A DNA stretch of 64,000 nucleotides from Desulforhabdus sp. TSK (GCF_022836495.1 NZ_BQXM01000011.1:62001-126000); one strand, 5' to 3'; positions 33,988-43,677 are shown, counted from the stretch's first letter. Notes: a model not told the origin generated them from the letters alone. Program-made: numbers and translations.

Positions 33988-34701
33988 ATGAAGGAATTCG
34001 ATCTCAGCGAACTGGCCGCGTTTGACGGCAAAGACGGGAGGCCCGTGTATATCGCTCACGGGGGCAAGGTCTACGATGTGACTCAGAGCAAATTGTGGAA
34101 GGGGGGGCTTCACATGAAGCGCCACCATGCCGCTTCGGATCTTTCGGTGGATATCGGCGCCGCTCCGCACGGGGTCGAAGTCCTGGAGCGATATCCCCAA
34201 GTGGGCGTTCTGAAGCCGGAAAAATCCCTGGATATGCCCATGCCCGAGTATCTTTCCCAGCTTCTCCAGCGCTTCCCCATCCTCCGGCGCCACCCGCATC
34301 CCATGACGGTGCATTTCCCCATCGTTTTCATGATCGCCACCAGCTGCTTCAACCTCCTCTATCTTCTCACGGGTATCTCCTCCTTAGAGCTGACCGCTCT
34401 CCACTGCCTCGGCGCAGGCGTGCTGTTCACTCCCGTGGTGATCTTGACGGGCCTTTTTACCTGGTGGCTCAACTACATGGCAAAACCCATCCGGCCCGTT
34501 ATCATCAAGCTGACCGTTTCGCTGCTGCTGTTCGTCGTTTCCATGGTCGCTTTTACATGGAGGGTGGCCGATCCGGCCGTGCTGAACGTGTTTGGCCTGC
34601 GGAGCGTCATCTATTTTTTACTCATTCTGTCCTTGACGCCCCTCGTCGGTATCATCGGATGGTTCGGCGCGCAGCTGACGTTTCCCGTCGAGAGGGAATG
34701 A
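33988..34701 (+). CDS. Cytochrome b5-like domain fused to DUF2231 membrane domain
   Basis: A 237-residue protein. The first 90 residues are a cytochrome b5-like haem domain (FDGKDGRPVYIAHGGKVYDVTQS and HMKRHHAASDL, with candidate haem histidines). The rest is a DUF2231 membrane part with four helices (HFPIVFMIATSC, GAGVLFTPVVILTGLF, LTVSLLLFVVSMV, VIYFLLILSL). It is probably a membrane b-type electron carrier. It is transcribed away from the respiratory locus. ATG 33988 has GAGGGA seven bases upstream; an ATG at 33982 is too near. Confidence 0.82.
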   Translation: MKEFDLSELAAFDGKDGRPVYIAHGGKVYDVTQSKLWKGGLHMKRHHAASDLSVDIGAAPHGVEVLERYPQVGVLKPEKSLDMPMPEYLSQLLQRFPILRRHPHPMTVHFPIVFMIATSCFNLLYLLTGISSLELTALHCLGAGVLFTPVVILTGLFTWWLNYMAKPIRPVIIKLTVSLLLFVVSMVAFTWRVADPAVLNVFGLRSVIYFLLILSLTPLVGIIGWFGAQLTFPVERE

Positions 34702-34716
34702 ATCGCCCGAGAGTTT

Positions 34717-36660
34717 TCATCCTTGCGGCTCTCTCCCGTCCAGCACCCGGCGGATCGTTTCCGCCACCTGTTGCGTCAGTGCGGGTTTCTGGATGACCTG
34801 CCGAATTCCCAGCTCCTGCATTTCTTCCCGCATCAAGGGAGGGCTGAAGCCGGTGCAGAGTATGACGGGAAGGTCTCTGCGGGTCTTCCGGATCTCTCCA
34901 GCCAGTTCCTTGCCCGTCATGCGCGGCATGGTCTGATCGGTGATCATGAGATCAAAATCCTGAGGGTGGCTTTGAAACGTTTCCAGTGCTTCCAGAGGGC
35001 TGGTTTTTGCCGTAACGTGGTACCCCAGGCGTTGGAGGATCTCCTGCTGTGCCTTGACGATCCAGGGCTCGTCGTCGACGAGCAGAATGCGCTCCGTTCC
35101 CCGGTGGGAAAGAGCGCTCTGTTCCGGCTGGACGGCGGTTTGCATGGGGAGCCTGGGAAACAGGACTTCGAACACCGTGCCTTTTCCCAAGACGCTCTGA
35201 ACATTGATGGCGCCGTGGTGACTCTTGACGATGCCGTGCGTCACGGCCAGGCCCAGCCCCGTTCCTTCACTCTTGGGCTTGGTGGAGAAATAGGGATCGA
35301 AGATTTTGCCCAGCAGCTCAGGCGGAATGCCCTGGCCGGTATCGCTGACGGTCAGTTTTAGATATTGACCCGGCTTGAGCCCCGGCTGGAAGGATGCCGA
35401 CTCTGCATTGAGCTCGACGGCGGAGAGGGTCACCTGGAGGGTGCCGCCCTTATCTCGGAGAGCGTGGGCTGCGTTGGTGCAGAGGTTCATGACCACTTGG
35501 TGCATTTGCGTCGGATCGGCCATGATCATGTCCCTGGGGGCTTGAATGTCATGACGCATGAGAACGGTGCTGGGGAGGGTCGCTCGAATGAGGTGAGAGG
35601 CCTCCTTGACGATGACGGCAAGGGTGATGGGGCGGACCTCCTTTTCTCCTTCCCGGCTGAAGGTGAGGATCTGCCGGACCAAATCCCTTGCCCGCTGCCC
35701 CGCCTTGACGATCTGGTCCAGTTTTTTCCATGTGGATCCCCCAGGGGAAACCTCATTTTGGGCCAGTTCGGCGTAAAGGAGCAGAGAGGTCAAAATATTG
35801 TTGAAATCATGGGCAATGCCTCCGGCAAGCGTCCCGATGGATTCCAACTTCTGGGATTGTCTCAACCGCCTCTCCAGTTGCATCTCGTGGGTCAGGTTGC
35901 GCTCGATGACCACGTAATGCGTGATTTCCCGGGGACCGCTCTTGATGGGAGTGATGGTGGCCTGGACGTCATAGTCGCTGCCTTGCTTTGTGCCTCTCCG
36001 GTAGCGGCCCTTCCAAACGGATGCACTCTGAAACAGGGTTTTGAGGGGGGTGAGGGATTCCTGCGCCGCTTCCCCGTCCATGGATATCTTGAAATCCGAA
36101 ACATGCCTTCCCAGAATCTCAGCCCGTGCGTATCCACTCTCCTGGAGAAATGATGCATTGGCATAACGAATCATGCCATCCACATCGGTGATAAAGATCG
36201 CTTCACCGGCCTGCTCCACGGCGCTCGCCAGGCGGACGAGGGTTTTTTCCATCTGCATGCGGTCCGTGGTGTCCACGATGACCCCCAGAAGGCCCGCCAC
36301 GGATCCATGGCCATCGGTGAGCGTGGACAGATTGATGATTTCGCTGCGCACGTTTCCGTTTCCCAGGTCGAGCTGAGCTTCATAAGCGTGCTGCCCGGGG
36401 TTTTCCATGGCCTTGCGGTCATTTGCCTCGTAGACCTTCGCCAGTGCTTCAGGGAAAAGCTGTCCCACTTCCTTGCCGATGACTTCTTCTCGACTGCAGC
36501 CTACCAGGTTTTCGAAGGCCCGGTTGCATCCCGCATAGAGTCCGGTCGGGTCTTTATGGAAAATCGGATAGGGAACGGTGTCCATGAGGGTTTGGAGGAG
36601 GATGCCCTGCTGCTCGAATTTTTTTGCGAAGTCGTCTCGTTGTTCCGCTTCTTTATGCAT
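34717..36660 (-). CDS. Hybrid histidine kinase (PAS-PAS-HisKA-HATPase-receiver)
   Basis: A 647-residue cytoplasmic kinase without membrane helices. Two PAS domains (about 22-135 and 142-258) precede a dimerisation/phosphoacceptor helix with GGIAHDFNN (H284), an ATPase domain (N box NLCTNAAHAL, G boxes DTGQGIPPE and GTGLGLAV) and a C-terminal receiver (LLVDDEP, phosphoacceptor Asp in LMITDQTMP, K in QKPA). Signals may be redox or small ligands through PAS. It ends 15 bases from the convergent b5 gene; no separate regulator gene is beside it. Confidence 0.92.
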   Translation of the reverse strand: MHKEAEQRDDFAKKFEQQGILLQTLMDTVPYPIFHKDPTGLYAGCNRAFENLVGCSREEVIGKEVGQLFPEALAKVYEANDRKAMENPGQHAYEAQLDLGNGNVRSEIINLSTLTDGHGSVAGLLGVIVDTTDRMQMEKTLVRLASAVEQAGEAIFITDVDGMIRYANASFLQESGYARAEILGRHVSDFKISMDGEAAQESLTPLKTLFQSASVWKGRYRRGTKQGSDYDVQATITPIKSGPREITHYVVIERNLTHEMQLERRLRQSQKLESIGTLAGGIAHDFNNILTSLLLYAELAQNEVSPGGSTWKKLDQIVKAGQRARDLVRQILTFSREGEKEVRPITLAVIVKEASHLIRATLPSTVLMRHDIQAPRDMIMADPTQMHQVVMNLCTNAAHALRDKGGTLQVTLSAVELNAESASFQPGLKPGQYLKLTVSDTGQGIPPELLGKIFDPYFSTKPKSEGTGLGLAVTHGIVKSHHGAINVQSVLGKGTVFEVLFPRLPMQTAVQPEQSALSHRGTERILLVDDEPWIVKAQQEILQRLGYHVTAKTSPLEALETFQSHPQDFDLMITDQTMPRMTGKELAGEIRKTRRDLPVILCTGFSPPLMREEMQELGIRQVIQKPALTQQVAETIRRVLDGREPQG

Positions 36661-37117
36661 CGTTCAGTTCCATCGGCAAAGAATCGAAGTATTGTCCATT
36701 CACCACCCCCTGGTCGGTGGGCGCTGGCGGGGTACCGCCTCGTCTGTTCTCGCAATCCAGCGGCTGCACAAGGACCAATCACATGAGAGTGCGAGATGTT
36801 TCATGGAAAATGGGCTAGATTTCTCATCGGACGGTTTCCTTGATTTGTTGAGTGGATTTTTCCCAGGCTGAGTCGATTTGCTGGAGGGGATACGTTTGCG
36901 GACGGCAGGCGTGGGACTTTCCCCAGCCGAAAGCCCCCTTCGGGAAGGGGCTGCCAACCGAAAGAGGCTTGCAGACCCGGGGGATTGGTTGTTATGTTTG
37001 CATACGCAGCGCCTTGAAAGATGGAAAGGGTGCCCTATCTTATGATCCTGTCGGCAGCCTGGGCAGGACCTGGAGACAATAAATGTTATTTTGTGTTAGG
37101 GAGAGAAGGACCTCGAT
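36661..37117. other. Intergenic region with hairpin leader and candidate promoter
   Basis: No convincing gene. A stable hairpin, AGCCCCCTT-CGGG-AAGGGGCT, lies at 36932-36952 inside a GC-rich stretch (36890-36985) with further short pairings. A weak promoter (TTGAAA 37014-37019, TATCTT 37036-37041, 16-base spacer) would drive the DUF4177-copZ-copA genes. The structured segment lies upstream of that promoter, and its identity is unknown. Confidence 0.35.
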
Positions 37118-37354
37118 ATGAGCCGATACGAATACGAAATCACCAGTCATCCAGCCGATTCTTTCAGGGAAGTTGTCTATTTTTGTTCGGAAAACGGAAC
37201 CTGCGATCTTGGGCAGATTCCGTCAGGTCAGGTGGAGAAAATGAAAACCCTTCTCAATGAGCGCGGTCGGGGTGGATGGGAGCTGGTGCAGATGGCCTTT
37301 GGAAAAGAAGGCGTCATGGCGTTCTGGAAAAGGGTGATTATTGATATTCCTTAA
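37118..37354 (+). CDS. DUF4177-like small protein
   Basis: A 78-residue protein with the DUF4177 pattern: an N-terminal YEYEITSH strand, LLNERGRGGWELVQMAF in the second half, and a final WKR. Function of the family is unknown. GAAGGA lies about six bases before the ATG. It is 24 bases upstream of copZ in the same direction, so it probably belongs to the copper operon. Confidence 0.65.
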   Translation: MSRYEYEITSHPADSFREVVYFCSENGTCDLGQIPSGQVEKMKTLLNERGRGGWELVQMAFGKEGVMAFWKRVIIDIP

Positions 37355-37378
37355 AATAAAGAGAATCGAGGAGAGCTT

Positions 37379-37579
37379 ATGACCCGAACGATTAAAATCA
37401 AAGGAATGAGCTGTCAGCATTGTGTCAATGCGGTGAGCAAGACACTGAGCGGGATCGATGGCGTCCAGGGAGTAAAGGTAGACCTGTCCAAAGGGGAAGC
37501 TACCTTTGAGGAGCTGAAGCCTGTGGATGACGCTTTGATCCGCGACCGAATTGAAAAGGCGGGTTACGAGCTTGGATAA
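37379..37579 (+). CDS. copZ: Copper chaperone, HMA domain
   Basis: A 66-residue single heavy-metal-associated domain. The metal site is GMSCQHC near residue 10-15, and GYEL closes the fold. It should bind Cu(I) in the cytoplasm and hand it to the CopA pump encoded next; its stop codon overlaps the TTG start of copA. GAGGAG precedes the ATG. Confidence 0.92.
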   Translation: MTRTIKIKGMSCQHCVNAVSKTLSGIDGVQGVKVDLSKGEATFEELKPVDDALIRDRIEKAGYELG

Positions 37580-40046
37580 GAAAGACCTGCACATACAGGG
37601 AATGACCTGCGCCGCGTGCGTGCGGAGGGTGGAAAAAGGAATCCAGGAGCTGGAAGGGGTGCAGTCGGCAGCGGTGAATTTAGCCACTTCCAAGGCTACC
37701 GTGGAATACGATCCCACTCTGGTCACCCTGGCCGCCATTGAGGAAAAGGTCCGGGACATCGGTTATGAAGTCCTGGAGCCCGAGAGCTCCGGCGAAGGCG
37801 GCCTGAAGAAGACGACACTCCTGGTGGGAGGAATGACCTGCGCGGCCTGCGTGCGTCGGGTGGAAAATGCTTTGAAAGCCCTGGGCGGAGTGGAGGAAGC
37901 GGCTGTAAACCTCGCGTCTTCCCGTGCAATGGTGACTTATGACCCGCAGGTCTTGAACGTGGCCGAGCTTCGTAAAGCGCTTGAGGAAGCCGGCTACCAA
38001 TACCTGGGCCTCCTGGAAGAGGCCAAGGAAGACCCTGTTGAAGCGGCCCAGAAGCGCGAGATCCGCGATCTCAAAATAAAAGTCTCCGTCGGGGCCGTGT
38101 TGAGCGTCCTCACCATGATGGGAAGCATGCCTCACTGGTTTCCCTTCCTCCACGGCATTCCCCGTCAGCAGATGTTTTTGATCCTTTTTGTACTCACCAC
38201 CCCGGCTGTGTTTTGGGTGGGAAGCCGTTTTCTGGTGGGAGCTTTAAAAGCCGCCCGCCAGAAGACGACGGACATGAACACCCTGGTGGCCGTGGGCAGT
38301 CTTTCTGCCTACCTCTATTCCACCCTGGCGACCTTCTGGCCGGAATATTTTTTGGGGGCGGGCCTCGATCTCCACGTCTATTTCGACGGAGCGGCGATGA
38401 TCATTACCCTGGTCCTCCTTGGCCGCCTCCTGGAAATGAAAGCCCGCGGACGGACCTCCGAGGCCATCAAGAAGCTCATGAAGCTGACGCCCAAGACAGC
38501 CCGGGTCCTCCGTGACGGCCAGGAATGGGAAGTCCCTCTGGAGGAGGTCCTGAAGGGTGATGTGCTCCTCGTTCGACCCGGCGAGAGGATCCCTACCGAC
38601 GGCGTCCTGGAATCGGGGCGCTCTTCGGTGGACGAGTCCATGCTCACGGGGGAGAGCGTTCCGGTCCCCAAGACGCTGGGCAGTGAGGTTTTTGCCGGCA
38701 CCATCAACGGCAGCGGCAGCTTCACCTTCGGAGCCACCAAAGTGGGAGCGGAAACGGCCCTGGCTCAAATCATCCGGCTGGTGGAGGAGGCGCAGGGGTC
38801 CAAGGCTCCCATTCAGAGATTCGCCGATCAGGTAGCCTCCATATTCGTCCCGATAGTCATCTGCATTGCCGTCCTCACCTTTTGCATATGGTATTTCCTG
38901 GTTCCCGACGCGGACTTTACCCGGGCGCTCCTCAATTTTGTGTCGGTTCTCATCATTTCCTGTCCCTGCGCCATGGGCCTGGCGACACCGACAGCCGTGA
39001 TGGTGGGGACGGGCCTGGGAGCGGAAAACGGCATCCTCATCAAGGGGGGGGAAAGCCTGGAGAAGGCTTACCGCCTGACGACCGTCGTTTTTGACAAGAC
39101 AGGTACACTCACGCGGGGCACCCCCGAGGTGACACATTTTGTAGCGGCCCCTTCCCTGGAGGAGGAGCAGGTTCTGAGGTGGGCGGTTTCCCTGGAGGCG
39201 GTTTCGGAACACCCCCTCGCCCGCGCCATTGTGGAGAAGGGGCAGAAAGAAGGGATCCATCCGGAGCAGGTGGAAGCCTTTGAAGCCGTATCGGGAAGGG
39301 GGGTGCGGGGGCGTGTCGGGGAAGCCCGCGTTCTTTTGGGCAGCCGCAAGTTCCTCCATGGAGAGGGAATCAATTTGAGTGAACTGGCCAAAAAGGCCGA
39401 AGATCTCCTTGCTTCCGGAAAGACGTGTGTTTATGTTGGGGTGGATGGCCGGGCGGCCGGAATTTTCGCGGTGGCGGATGCTCCGAGGGAGTCAGCTGGG
39501 GAGGCCGTGGCTCGGTTGAAGCAGATGGGACTCCAGGTGGCCATGATCACTGGAGACCGGGTGGAAACGGCTCAGGCCATTGCAAAGGCGGTGGGGATCG
39601 GCGCCATCATGGCCGAGGTGCTTCCCGCCGACAAGGCGGGAGAGATTCGCAGGCTGCAGCATGAGGGCAAGACGGTCGCCATGGTGGGGGACGGCATCAA
39701 TGATGCCCCTGCGCTGGCAGCGGCAGACGTGGGCATCGCCATCGGAGCCGGAACGGATGTTGCCCTGGAGGCGAGTGACATCACCCTGATACAGAATGAT
39801 TTGAGACTGGTGGCTTCGGCCATTCGGCTTTCCGCTTCCACCATGCGGATCATCAAACAGAATCTTTTCTGGGCCTTCTTCTATAATTCTCTTGGGATTC
39901 CCGTCGCTGCCGGGATTTTGTACCCCGTGTGGGGGATTCTACTCAATCCCATGTTTGCGGCAGGGGCCATGGCCTTGAGCTCCGTGTCCGTCGTGAGCAA
40001 CGCGCTTCGGTTGAGGCGGGTCTGGTCGAAACAAAAAGCGCAGTGA
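37572..40046 (+). CDS. copA: Copper-exporting P-type ATPase
   Basis: An 824-residue P1B ATPase. Two N-terminal HMA domains each carry GMTCAAC (C13/C16 and about 75 residues later), followed by eight helices with CPC (ISCPCAMG), actuator TGES, phosphorylation DKTGT, SEHPL and GDGINDAP. It exports Cu(I). It starts with TTG 37572, overlapping the copZ stop (TTGGATAA), so the two are translationally coupled. Unlike the CcoI-type ATPase at 19604, its nucleotide-site SEHPL is canonical, which supports a split between export (this) and oxidase supply (that). Confidence 0.95.
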   Translation: MDKKDLHIQGMTCAACVRRVEKGIQELEGVQSAAVNLATSKATVEYDPTLVTLAAIEEKVRDIGYEVLEPESSGEGGLKKTTLLVGGMTCAACVRRVENALKALGGVEEAAVNLASSRAMVTYDPQVLNVAELRKALEEAGYQYLGLLEEAKEDPVEAAQKREIRDLKIKVSVGAVLSVLTMMGSMPHWFPFLHGIPRQQMFLILFVLTTPAVFWVGSRFLVGALKAARQKTTDMNTLVAVGSLSAYLYSTLATFWPEYFLGAGLDLHVYFDGAAMIITLVLLGRLLEMKARGRTSEAIKKLMKLTPKTARVLRDGQEWEVPLEEVLKGDVLLVRPGERIPTDGVLESGRSSVDESMLTGESVPVPKTLGSEVFAGTINGSGSFTFGATKVGAETALAQIIRLVEEAQGSKAPIQRFADQVASIFVPIVICIAVLTFCIWYFLVPDADFTRALLNFVSVLIISCPCAMGLATPTAVMVGTGLGAENGILIKGGESLEKAYRLTTVVFDKTGTLTRGTPEVTHFVAAPSLEEEQVLRWAVSLEAVSEHPLARAIVEKGQKEGIHPEQVEAFEAVSGRGVRGRVGEARVLLGSRKFLHGEGINLSELAKKAEDLLASGKTCVYVGVDGRAAGIFAVADAPRESAGEAVARLKQMGLQVAMITGDRVETAQAIAKAVGIGAIMAEVLPADKAGEIRRLQHEGKTVAMVGDGINDAPALAAADVGIAIGAGTDVALEASDITLIQNDLRLVASAIRLSASTMRIIKQNLFWAFFYNSLGIPVAAGILYPVWGILLNPMFAAGAMALSSVSVVSNALRLRRVWSKQKAQ

Positions 40047-40068
40047 TCGGTATAAATTTTTTTCAATT

Positions 40069-40090
40069 CAAGAACAGTTCTTGTTTTATT
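40069..40090 (+). terminator. Weak terminator or palindrome after copA
   Basis: The 15-bp palindrome CAAGAACAGTTCTTG (40069-40083) is followed by TTTTATT. It could be a weak intrinsic terminator of the copper operon or an operator for the rubredoxin gene that begins about 110 bases on. Confidence 0.4.
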
Positions 40091-40190
40091 GTGCATCGTG
40101 ATGTGCGATAGTAGCCATGCGATTGCATCGGATGAGGGTGTTGTAGAGTACGGATATTCTTTGAACCGACGATGATCAGGAGGGAATACG

Positions 40191-40349
40191 ATGGACCGTT
40201 ATGTATGTCAGATCTGTGGGTATGTTTATGATCCTGCCAAAGGCGACCCTGACAATGGTGTGGCTCCGGGAACCAAGTTCCAGGATTTGCCCGATGACTG
40301 GACCTGCCCCATTTGTGGTGCCGGCAAGAGTGACTTTGAGAAAGAATAG
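40191..40349 (+). CDS. rub: Rubredoxin
   Basis: A 52-residue protein, [15 protein letters not shown] then DDWTCPICG, with the two CxxC pairs that bind one iron and the usual rubredoxin length. It transfers single electrons, commonly to oxygen- or peroxide-reducing enzymes. AGGAGGG precedes the ATG. The ferritin-like gene that could use it follows 161 bases on; in many anaerobes the two domains are fused as rubrerythrin. Confidence 0.95.
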   Translation: MDRYVCQICGYVYDPAKGDPDNGVAPGTKFQDLPDDWTCPICGAGKSDFEKE

Positions 40350-40510
40350 GGTTGCCCCTGCCTCTCGGGACGTGCCATGAGACGTCCATCCGTGCTGCAG
40401 TTGATGCGATGCGTGAATATCACTGGACCCCTGTACCTCTATGCAAGCCACGGTTCGCCGTGGATGAAAGGGAATGATCCTCTATCAGGATCTGAAGTGG
40501 AGAGGAAGGA

Positions 40511-41002
40511 ATGCTCTTTAATTTTAATGCTGCTGAAATTTTCGACGTTGCCATAAAAATCGAAGAAAATGGAAAGAAGTTTTACGATGCCGCCACGCAA
40601 ATGGTGGACAACAAAGAAGTGAAAGAACTTTTTGCAGACCTGGGTGCACAGGAAATCGAACACAAGGCGAAGTTCAAGGCTTTGAGGGATGAGCTCCCCG
40701 CGTCAGCGTCCACGCCCACTGTGTTCGACGCAAACAACGAGCTGGATGCCTATCTCAAGGCCATGGCCGATCAGCACGTTTTCGTGACCAGCGAGGGCGT
40801 CGATAAGCAACTGGCGGCGGTCAAGGATGTAAGATCTGCCATAAAGCTGGCCATGACCTTCGAAAAAGATTCCATCATCTTTTTCCTCACGGTTCAGGAT
40901 GCCACCGAGGGACATAAGGGCAAGTCCATGATCAATGCTCTGGTGAAGGAAGAGCAGGAGCATCTGAGACGTCTCGCTCTGCATCTGAGCAAGCTCCGTT
41001 AG
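40511..41002 (+). CDS. Ferritin-like di-iron protein (rubrerythrin-type, no rubredoxin domain)
   Basis: A 163-residue four-helix protein. Iron-binding candidates are in EENGKKFY (helix 1), AQEIEHKAKF (helix 2), FEKDSIIFF (helix 3) and EEQEHLRRL (helix 4), the usual E/ExxH pattern. It resembles the erythrin part of rubrerythrin, which reduces hydrogen peroxide, and lacks the C-terminal rubredoxin domain; rubredoxin is encoded separately just upstream. A role in peroxide defence is inferred. A good terminator follows. Confidence 0.85.
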   Translation: MLFNFNAAEIFDVAIKIEENGKKFYDAATQMVDNKEVKELFADLGAQEIEHKAKFKALRDELPASASTPTVFDANNELDAYLKAMADQHVFVTSEGVDKQLAAVKDVRSAIKLAMTFEKDSIIFFLTVQDATEGHKGKSMINALVKEEQEHLRRLALHLSKLR

Positions 41003-41035
41003 TGGACCGCACCGTTTTTTTCTTCTTCTAAACGA

Positions 41036-41067
41036 TACGGGGCGGGGTTTCTCCCGCCTCGTTTGTT
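41036..41067 (+). terminator. Intrinsic terminator of the ferritin-like gene
   Basis: ACGGGGCGGG (41036-41045), six-base loop, CCCGCCTCGT (41052-41061), then TTGTTT. Ten-base stem with one G-T pair, 34 bases beyond the stop. Confidence 0.82.
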
Positions 41068-41259
41068 TCAGGATGCTATGCAGGTGCTTTGATGTCCCTC
41101 AAAGGTCTGCGAGCAATGACTCCATCCCCCGTCTGCAGGGAAATCAGAGTCCGCACCCTTTTGTTGTATCGTTTCCCATGCGGAGCTTCCCGGCGACAGA
41201 GCTATCGAAAAGGCAGTCCTTCACCCCCCCACAGACCCTTTGAAATGAGGATGCGCTCC

Positions 41260-41496
41260 ATGGAAAAAAAGGTAAAGATCTATACGACTTCGGGATGTCA
41301 CTACTGTCAGCAGGCCAAAGAATTTCTGACCGAAAAGGGAGTGGAATTTGAATCCTGCGATGTGGGAGCGGACAAAGCGGCCTTCCAGGAAATGAAAAAG
41401 ATTTCTGGAGGGGCTCGCAGTGTGCCTGTCATTTCCATCGGCGATTGGGTCATTGTTGGATTTGAACGTGAGGAAATAGAAAAAGCGTTGAAGTGA
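41260..41496 (+). CDS. Glutaredoxin-like protein
   Basis: A 78-residue glutaredoxin. The redox site is TTSGCHYC (CxxC, His in between), with ARSVPVISIGDWVIVGF giving the usual cis-Pro and C-terminal strand. It should reduce disulphides, perhaps with the reductase fusion encoded 47 bases downstream rather than with glutathione. ATG 41260 follows GAGG at good distance; ATGs at 41245 and 41251 are alternatives. Confidence 0.85.
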   Translation: MEKKVKIYTTSGCHYCQQAKEFLTEKGVEFESCDVGADKAAFQEMKKISGGARSVPVISIGDWVIVGFEREEIEKALK

Positions 41497-41543
41497 ATCG
41501 GAGCGGGGATGATTTCCTTTGATGCCGTTGATAGAGGTCGGCT

Positions 41544-42728
41544 GTGAACCTTCTCATTTATACCATGTACGGTTGTCCTTTCTGCCTGCATGCGAAGGCC
41601 TTTTTGCAGGAGAGGGATATCCCGTTCCAGGAGATTGTCGTGACTCCCGGCTCCGAGGAGTGGGGGCGGATGAGGGAGAAAACCGGGAGTGGCTCTCTGC
41701 CTCAGATATTTATCGGGGAGGAAAATGTAGGCGGGTATGCTCATCTGGTGCATCTGGAAGCAACGGGTGCGCTTTACGAAAAGCTCGGGCAGACCTGGAG
41801 GAAGTCCGATACGCCGCTCTATGACGCCATCATCTTGGGAGCGGGTCCTGCCGGCTTGAGCGCCGCCATCTACACCATCCGAAAGCTCATGAAAACCCTC
41901 ATCATCAGCAAGGACGTCGGGGGGCAGGTCACCTGGACCAATGATGTGGACAATTATCTGGGATTCAGCCAGGTCAACGCCGCCGAGCTGGTGGCAAAAT
42001 TCGAGAGCCACGTGAAGACCTTCGGCGTCGAAAGGGTGATCGGGAAAAATGTGGGGGCCATCGACCTGGCGGGCCGGATCAAAAGGGTCACCCTGGAGGA
42101 TGGAAAGACCTACTACGGGAAGACGGTGGTCATTGCCACAGGGGGAAGCCATCGGCCCCTGAATGTGCCCGGTGAGAAGGAATTGCTGGCCAAGGGGGTT
42201 TCCTATTGCTCCACCTGCGATGCGCCGCTTTTCGACGACGCCGACGTGGCCGTGGTGGGCGGAGGCAATTCCGCACTGGAAGCAGTGCTCGATCTCGTCA
42301 ACATTGCCAGGAGAATCTATCTGATCTCTCTGACTCCCTTGACCGGAGACAGCTTTTACCAGGAAAAGGTACGCCATTCGGGTAAAGTGGAGATTTTCAC
42401 GGAATGCAGGCCCACGAGAATCCTGGGCGATAACATGGTGCAGGGGATAGAATATCAGTCTCTCAAGACGGGTGAGATCCACACCATCGACGTGGAAGGA
42501 GTTTTTGTAGAGATCGGTCTTCTGCCCAACTCGAGCATTTTCATCGACACGCTGGCCACGAACAGAAAGGGTGAGATCCTGGTGGACAAGGAATGCCGGA
42601 CAGGCATGGCGGGCGTGTTTGCCTGCGGCGATGTGACCGATGTGCCCTACAAGCAGGTGGTGGTGGCAGTGGGGGAAGGCGCGAAGGCTGCTTTGTCCGC
42701 TTATGAATATCTCCTGAATCAGAAATAG
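41544..42728 (+). CDS. Glutaredoxin-thioredoxin reductase fusion
   Basis: A 394-residue two-part flavoprotein. Residues 1-85 form a glutaredoxin domain (YTMYGCPFC, active CPFC at 11-14; SLPQIFIG). From 92 on is a complete thioredoxin reductase: FAD site GAGPAG (99-104), redox CSTC (222-225), NADPH site GGGNSA, and GVFACGD near the end. The fused domain is probably the electron acceptor of the reductase. The start is GTG with GAGG seven bases upstream. It is followed by a ferredoxin and a HEAT-repeat gene. Confidence 0.92.
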   Translation: MNLLIYTMYGCPFCLHAKAFLQERDIPFQEIVVTPGSEEWGRMREKTGSGSLPQIFIGEENVGGYAHLVHLEATGALYEKLGQTWRKSDTPLYDAIILGAGPAGLSAAIYTIRKLMKTLIISKDVGGQVTWTNDVDNYLGFSQVNAAELVAKFESHVKTFGVERVIGKNVGAIDLAGRIKRVTLEDGKTYYGKTVVIATGGSHRPLNVPGEKELLAKGVSYCSTCDAPLFDDADVAVVGGGNSALEAVLDLVNIARRIYLISLTPLTGDSFYQEKVRHSGKVEIFTECRPTRILGDNMVQGIEYQSLKTGEIHTIDVEGVFVEIGLLPNSSIFIDTLATNRKGEILVDKECRTGMAGVFACGDVTDVPYKQVVVAVGEGAKAALSAYEYLLNQK

Positions 42729-42755
42729 CTCCCTGCAGAGGAAGGAATCAAAGAC

Positions 42756-42953
42756 ATGCCCAAAGTCCCGGTAGTCGATATGGGCCGTTGCGTGGGCTGC
42801 GAAGCCTGCCTGGAGCTGTGCCCCCATGTGTTCAAGATGGCTGAAGCCGGATATATCGAGGTAGCTGAGCTCGATTCCTTTCCCGAGGAATGCATCCAGG
42901 AGGCCATCAATTGCTGTCCGACGGATTGCATTTCCTGGGAGGATTCGGATTGA
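42756..42953 (+). CDS. Single-cluster 4Fe-4S ferredoxin
   Basis: A 65-residue ferredoxin. The first motif is CVGCEACLELCP (with an additional cysteine) and the fourth ligand is in CCPTDC near the end, giving one [4Fe-4S] cluster. It is 27 bases downstream of the reductase fusion, so it may supply low-potential electrons to it or to a neighbour. The sequence EEC and the acidic tail are not typical of eight-iron ferredoxins. Confidence 0.9.
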   Translation: MPKVPVVDMGRCVGCEACLELCPHVFKMAEAGYIEVAELDSFPEECIQEAINCCPTDCISWEDSD

Positions 42954-42978
42954 TGCCGGTGATTTGTGGAGAAATCCC

Positions 42979-43677
42979 TTGACTTCTGAAGAAATGAAAA
43001 GTGTGGGCCTGCGGCGGCGTGTCGCCGCAATGCTGGCTGCCGACGATTTCCAGGAACGTTTGGAGGAATGGTCGCAGTTCCCGGCGCGCCAGGTGATCAA
43101 CCCGTTATTTTCCTTCATCTACAGCCCGGATGAAGGGATCAAGGGCCGCGCCGTGACCGCCATGGGCAGAGTCATGGCCCGCATGGCGGAGGAAGACATG
43201 GAATCCGCCCGCAACATCATGCGGCGCTTCATCTGGAATCTGAACGATGAAAGCGGCTGTTCCGGATGGGGCTCGCCCGAGGCCATGGGAGCCATCATGG
43301 CCGATCATGAGCGACTGGCGGAAGAGTATTACCGCATCCTGGTGTCCTATATCGATGAGAACGGAAACCTCCTGGAGAACGGAATGCTGGAGCGGGGGGT
43401 GCTCTGGGGAATCGGGCGCCTGGCTCAAGCAAGGCCTCATCTGCTGAAGGAGGCCGTTCGCCATATCGTGCCCTATCTCCAGTCCGCGGATGCCGTTCAT
43501 CGAGGGTATGCGGCCTGGGCATTGGGACACATCAAGGACCCGGCATCGCAAAAATACCTCCAGCCCTTACTGAACGATCTCACCCCGGTCAAAATTTTTG
43601 AAGACGGGCAGGTCAACGCCTATCGCATCTCCGATGTGGCGGCGCAGGCGCTTCGTCAAATCAGTGCATCGGGCTGA
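42979..43677 (+). CDS. HEAT-like repeat protein, DVU0298 type
   Basis: A 232-residue all-helical protein with HEAT-type repeats, for example VINPLFSFIYSPDEGIKGRAVTAMGR and VHRGYAAWALGHIKDPASQKYL. It matches a family described from sulphate reducers (DVU0298-like) of unknown function; helical repeats suggest a scaffold. The start is unclear: TTG 42979 has GGAG seven bases upstream, ATG 42994 is a shorter option. It lies 25 bases after the ferredoxin gene. Confidence 0.7.
   Translation: MTSEEMKSVGLRRRVAAMLAADDFQERLEEWSQFPARQVINPLFSFIYSPDEGIKGRAVTAMGRVMARMAEEDMESARNIMRRFIWNLNDESGCSGWGSPEAMGAIMADHERLAEEYYRILVSYIDENGNLLENGMLERGVLWGIGRLAQARPHLLKEAVRHIVPYLQSADAVHRGYAAWALGHIKDPASQKYLQPLLNDLTPVKIFEDGQVNAYRISDVAAQALRQISASG

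Noticed and set aside
36890-36990. Known riboswitch before the copper operon
   Set aside because: The hairpin-rich stretch matched no riboswitch consensus I know, and lies upstream of the apparent promoter.
41307-43118. 603-codon open frame on the minus strand
   Set aside because: Lies opposite glutaredoxin, the reductase fusion and ferredoxin, all recognised on the plus strand.
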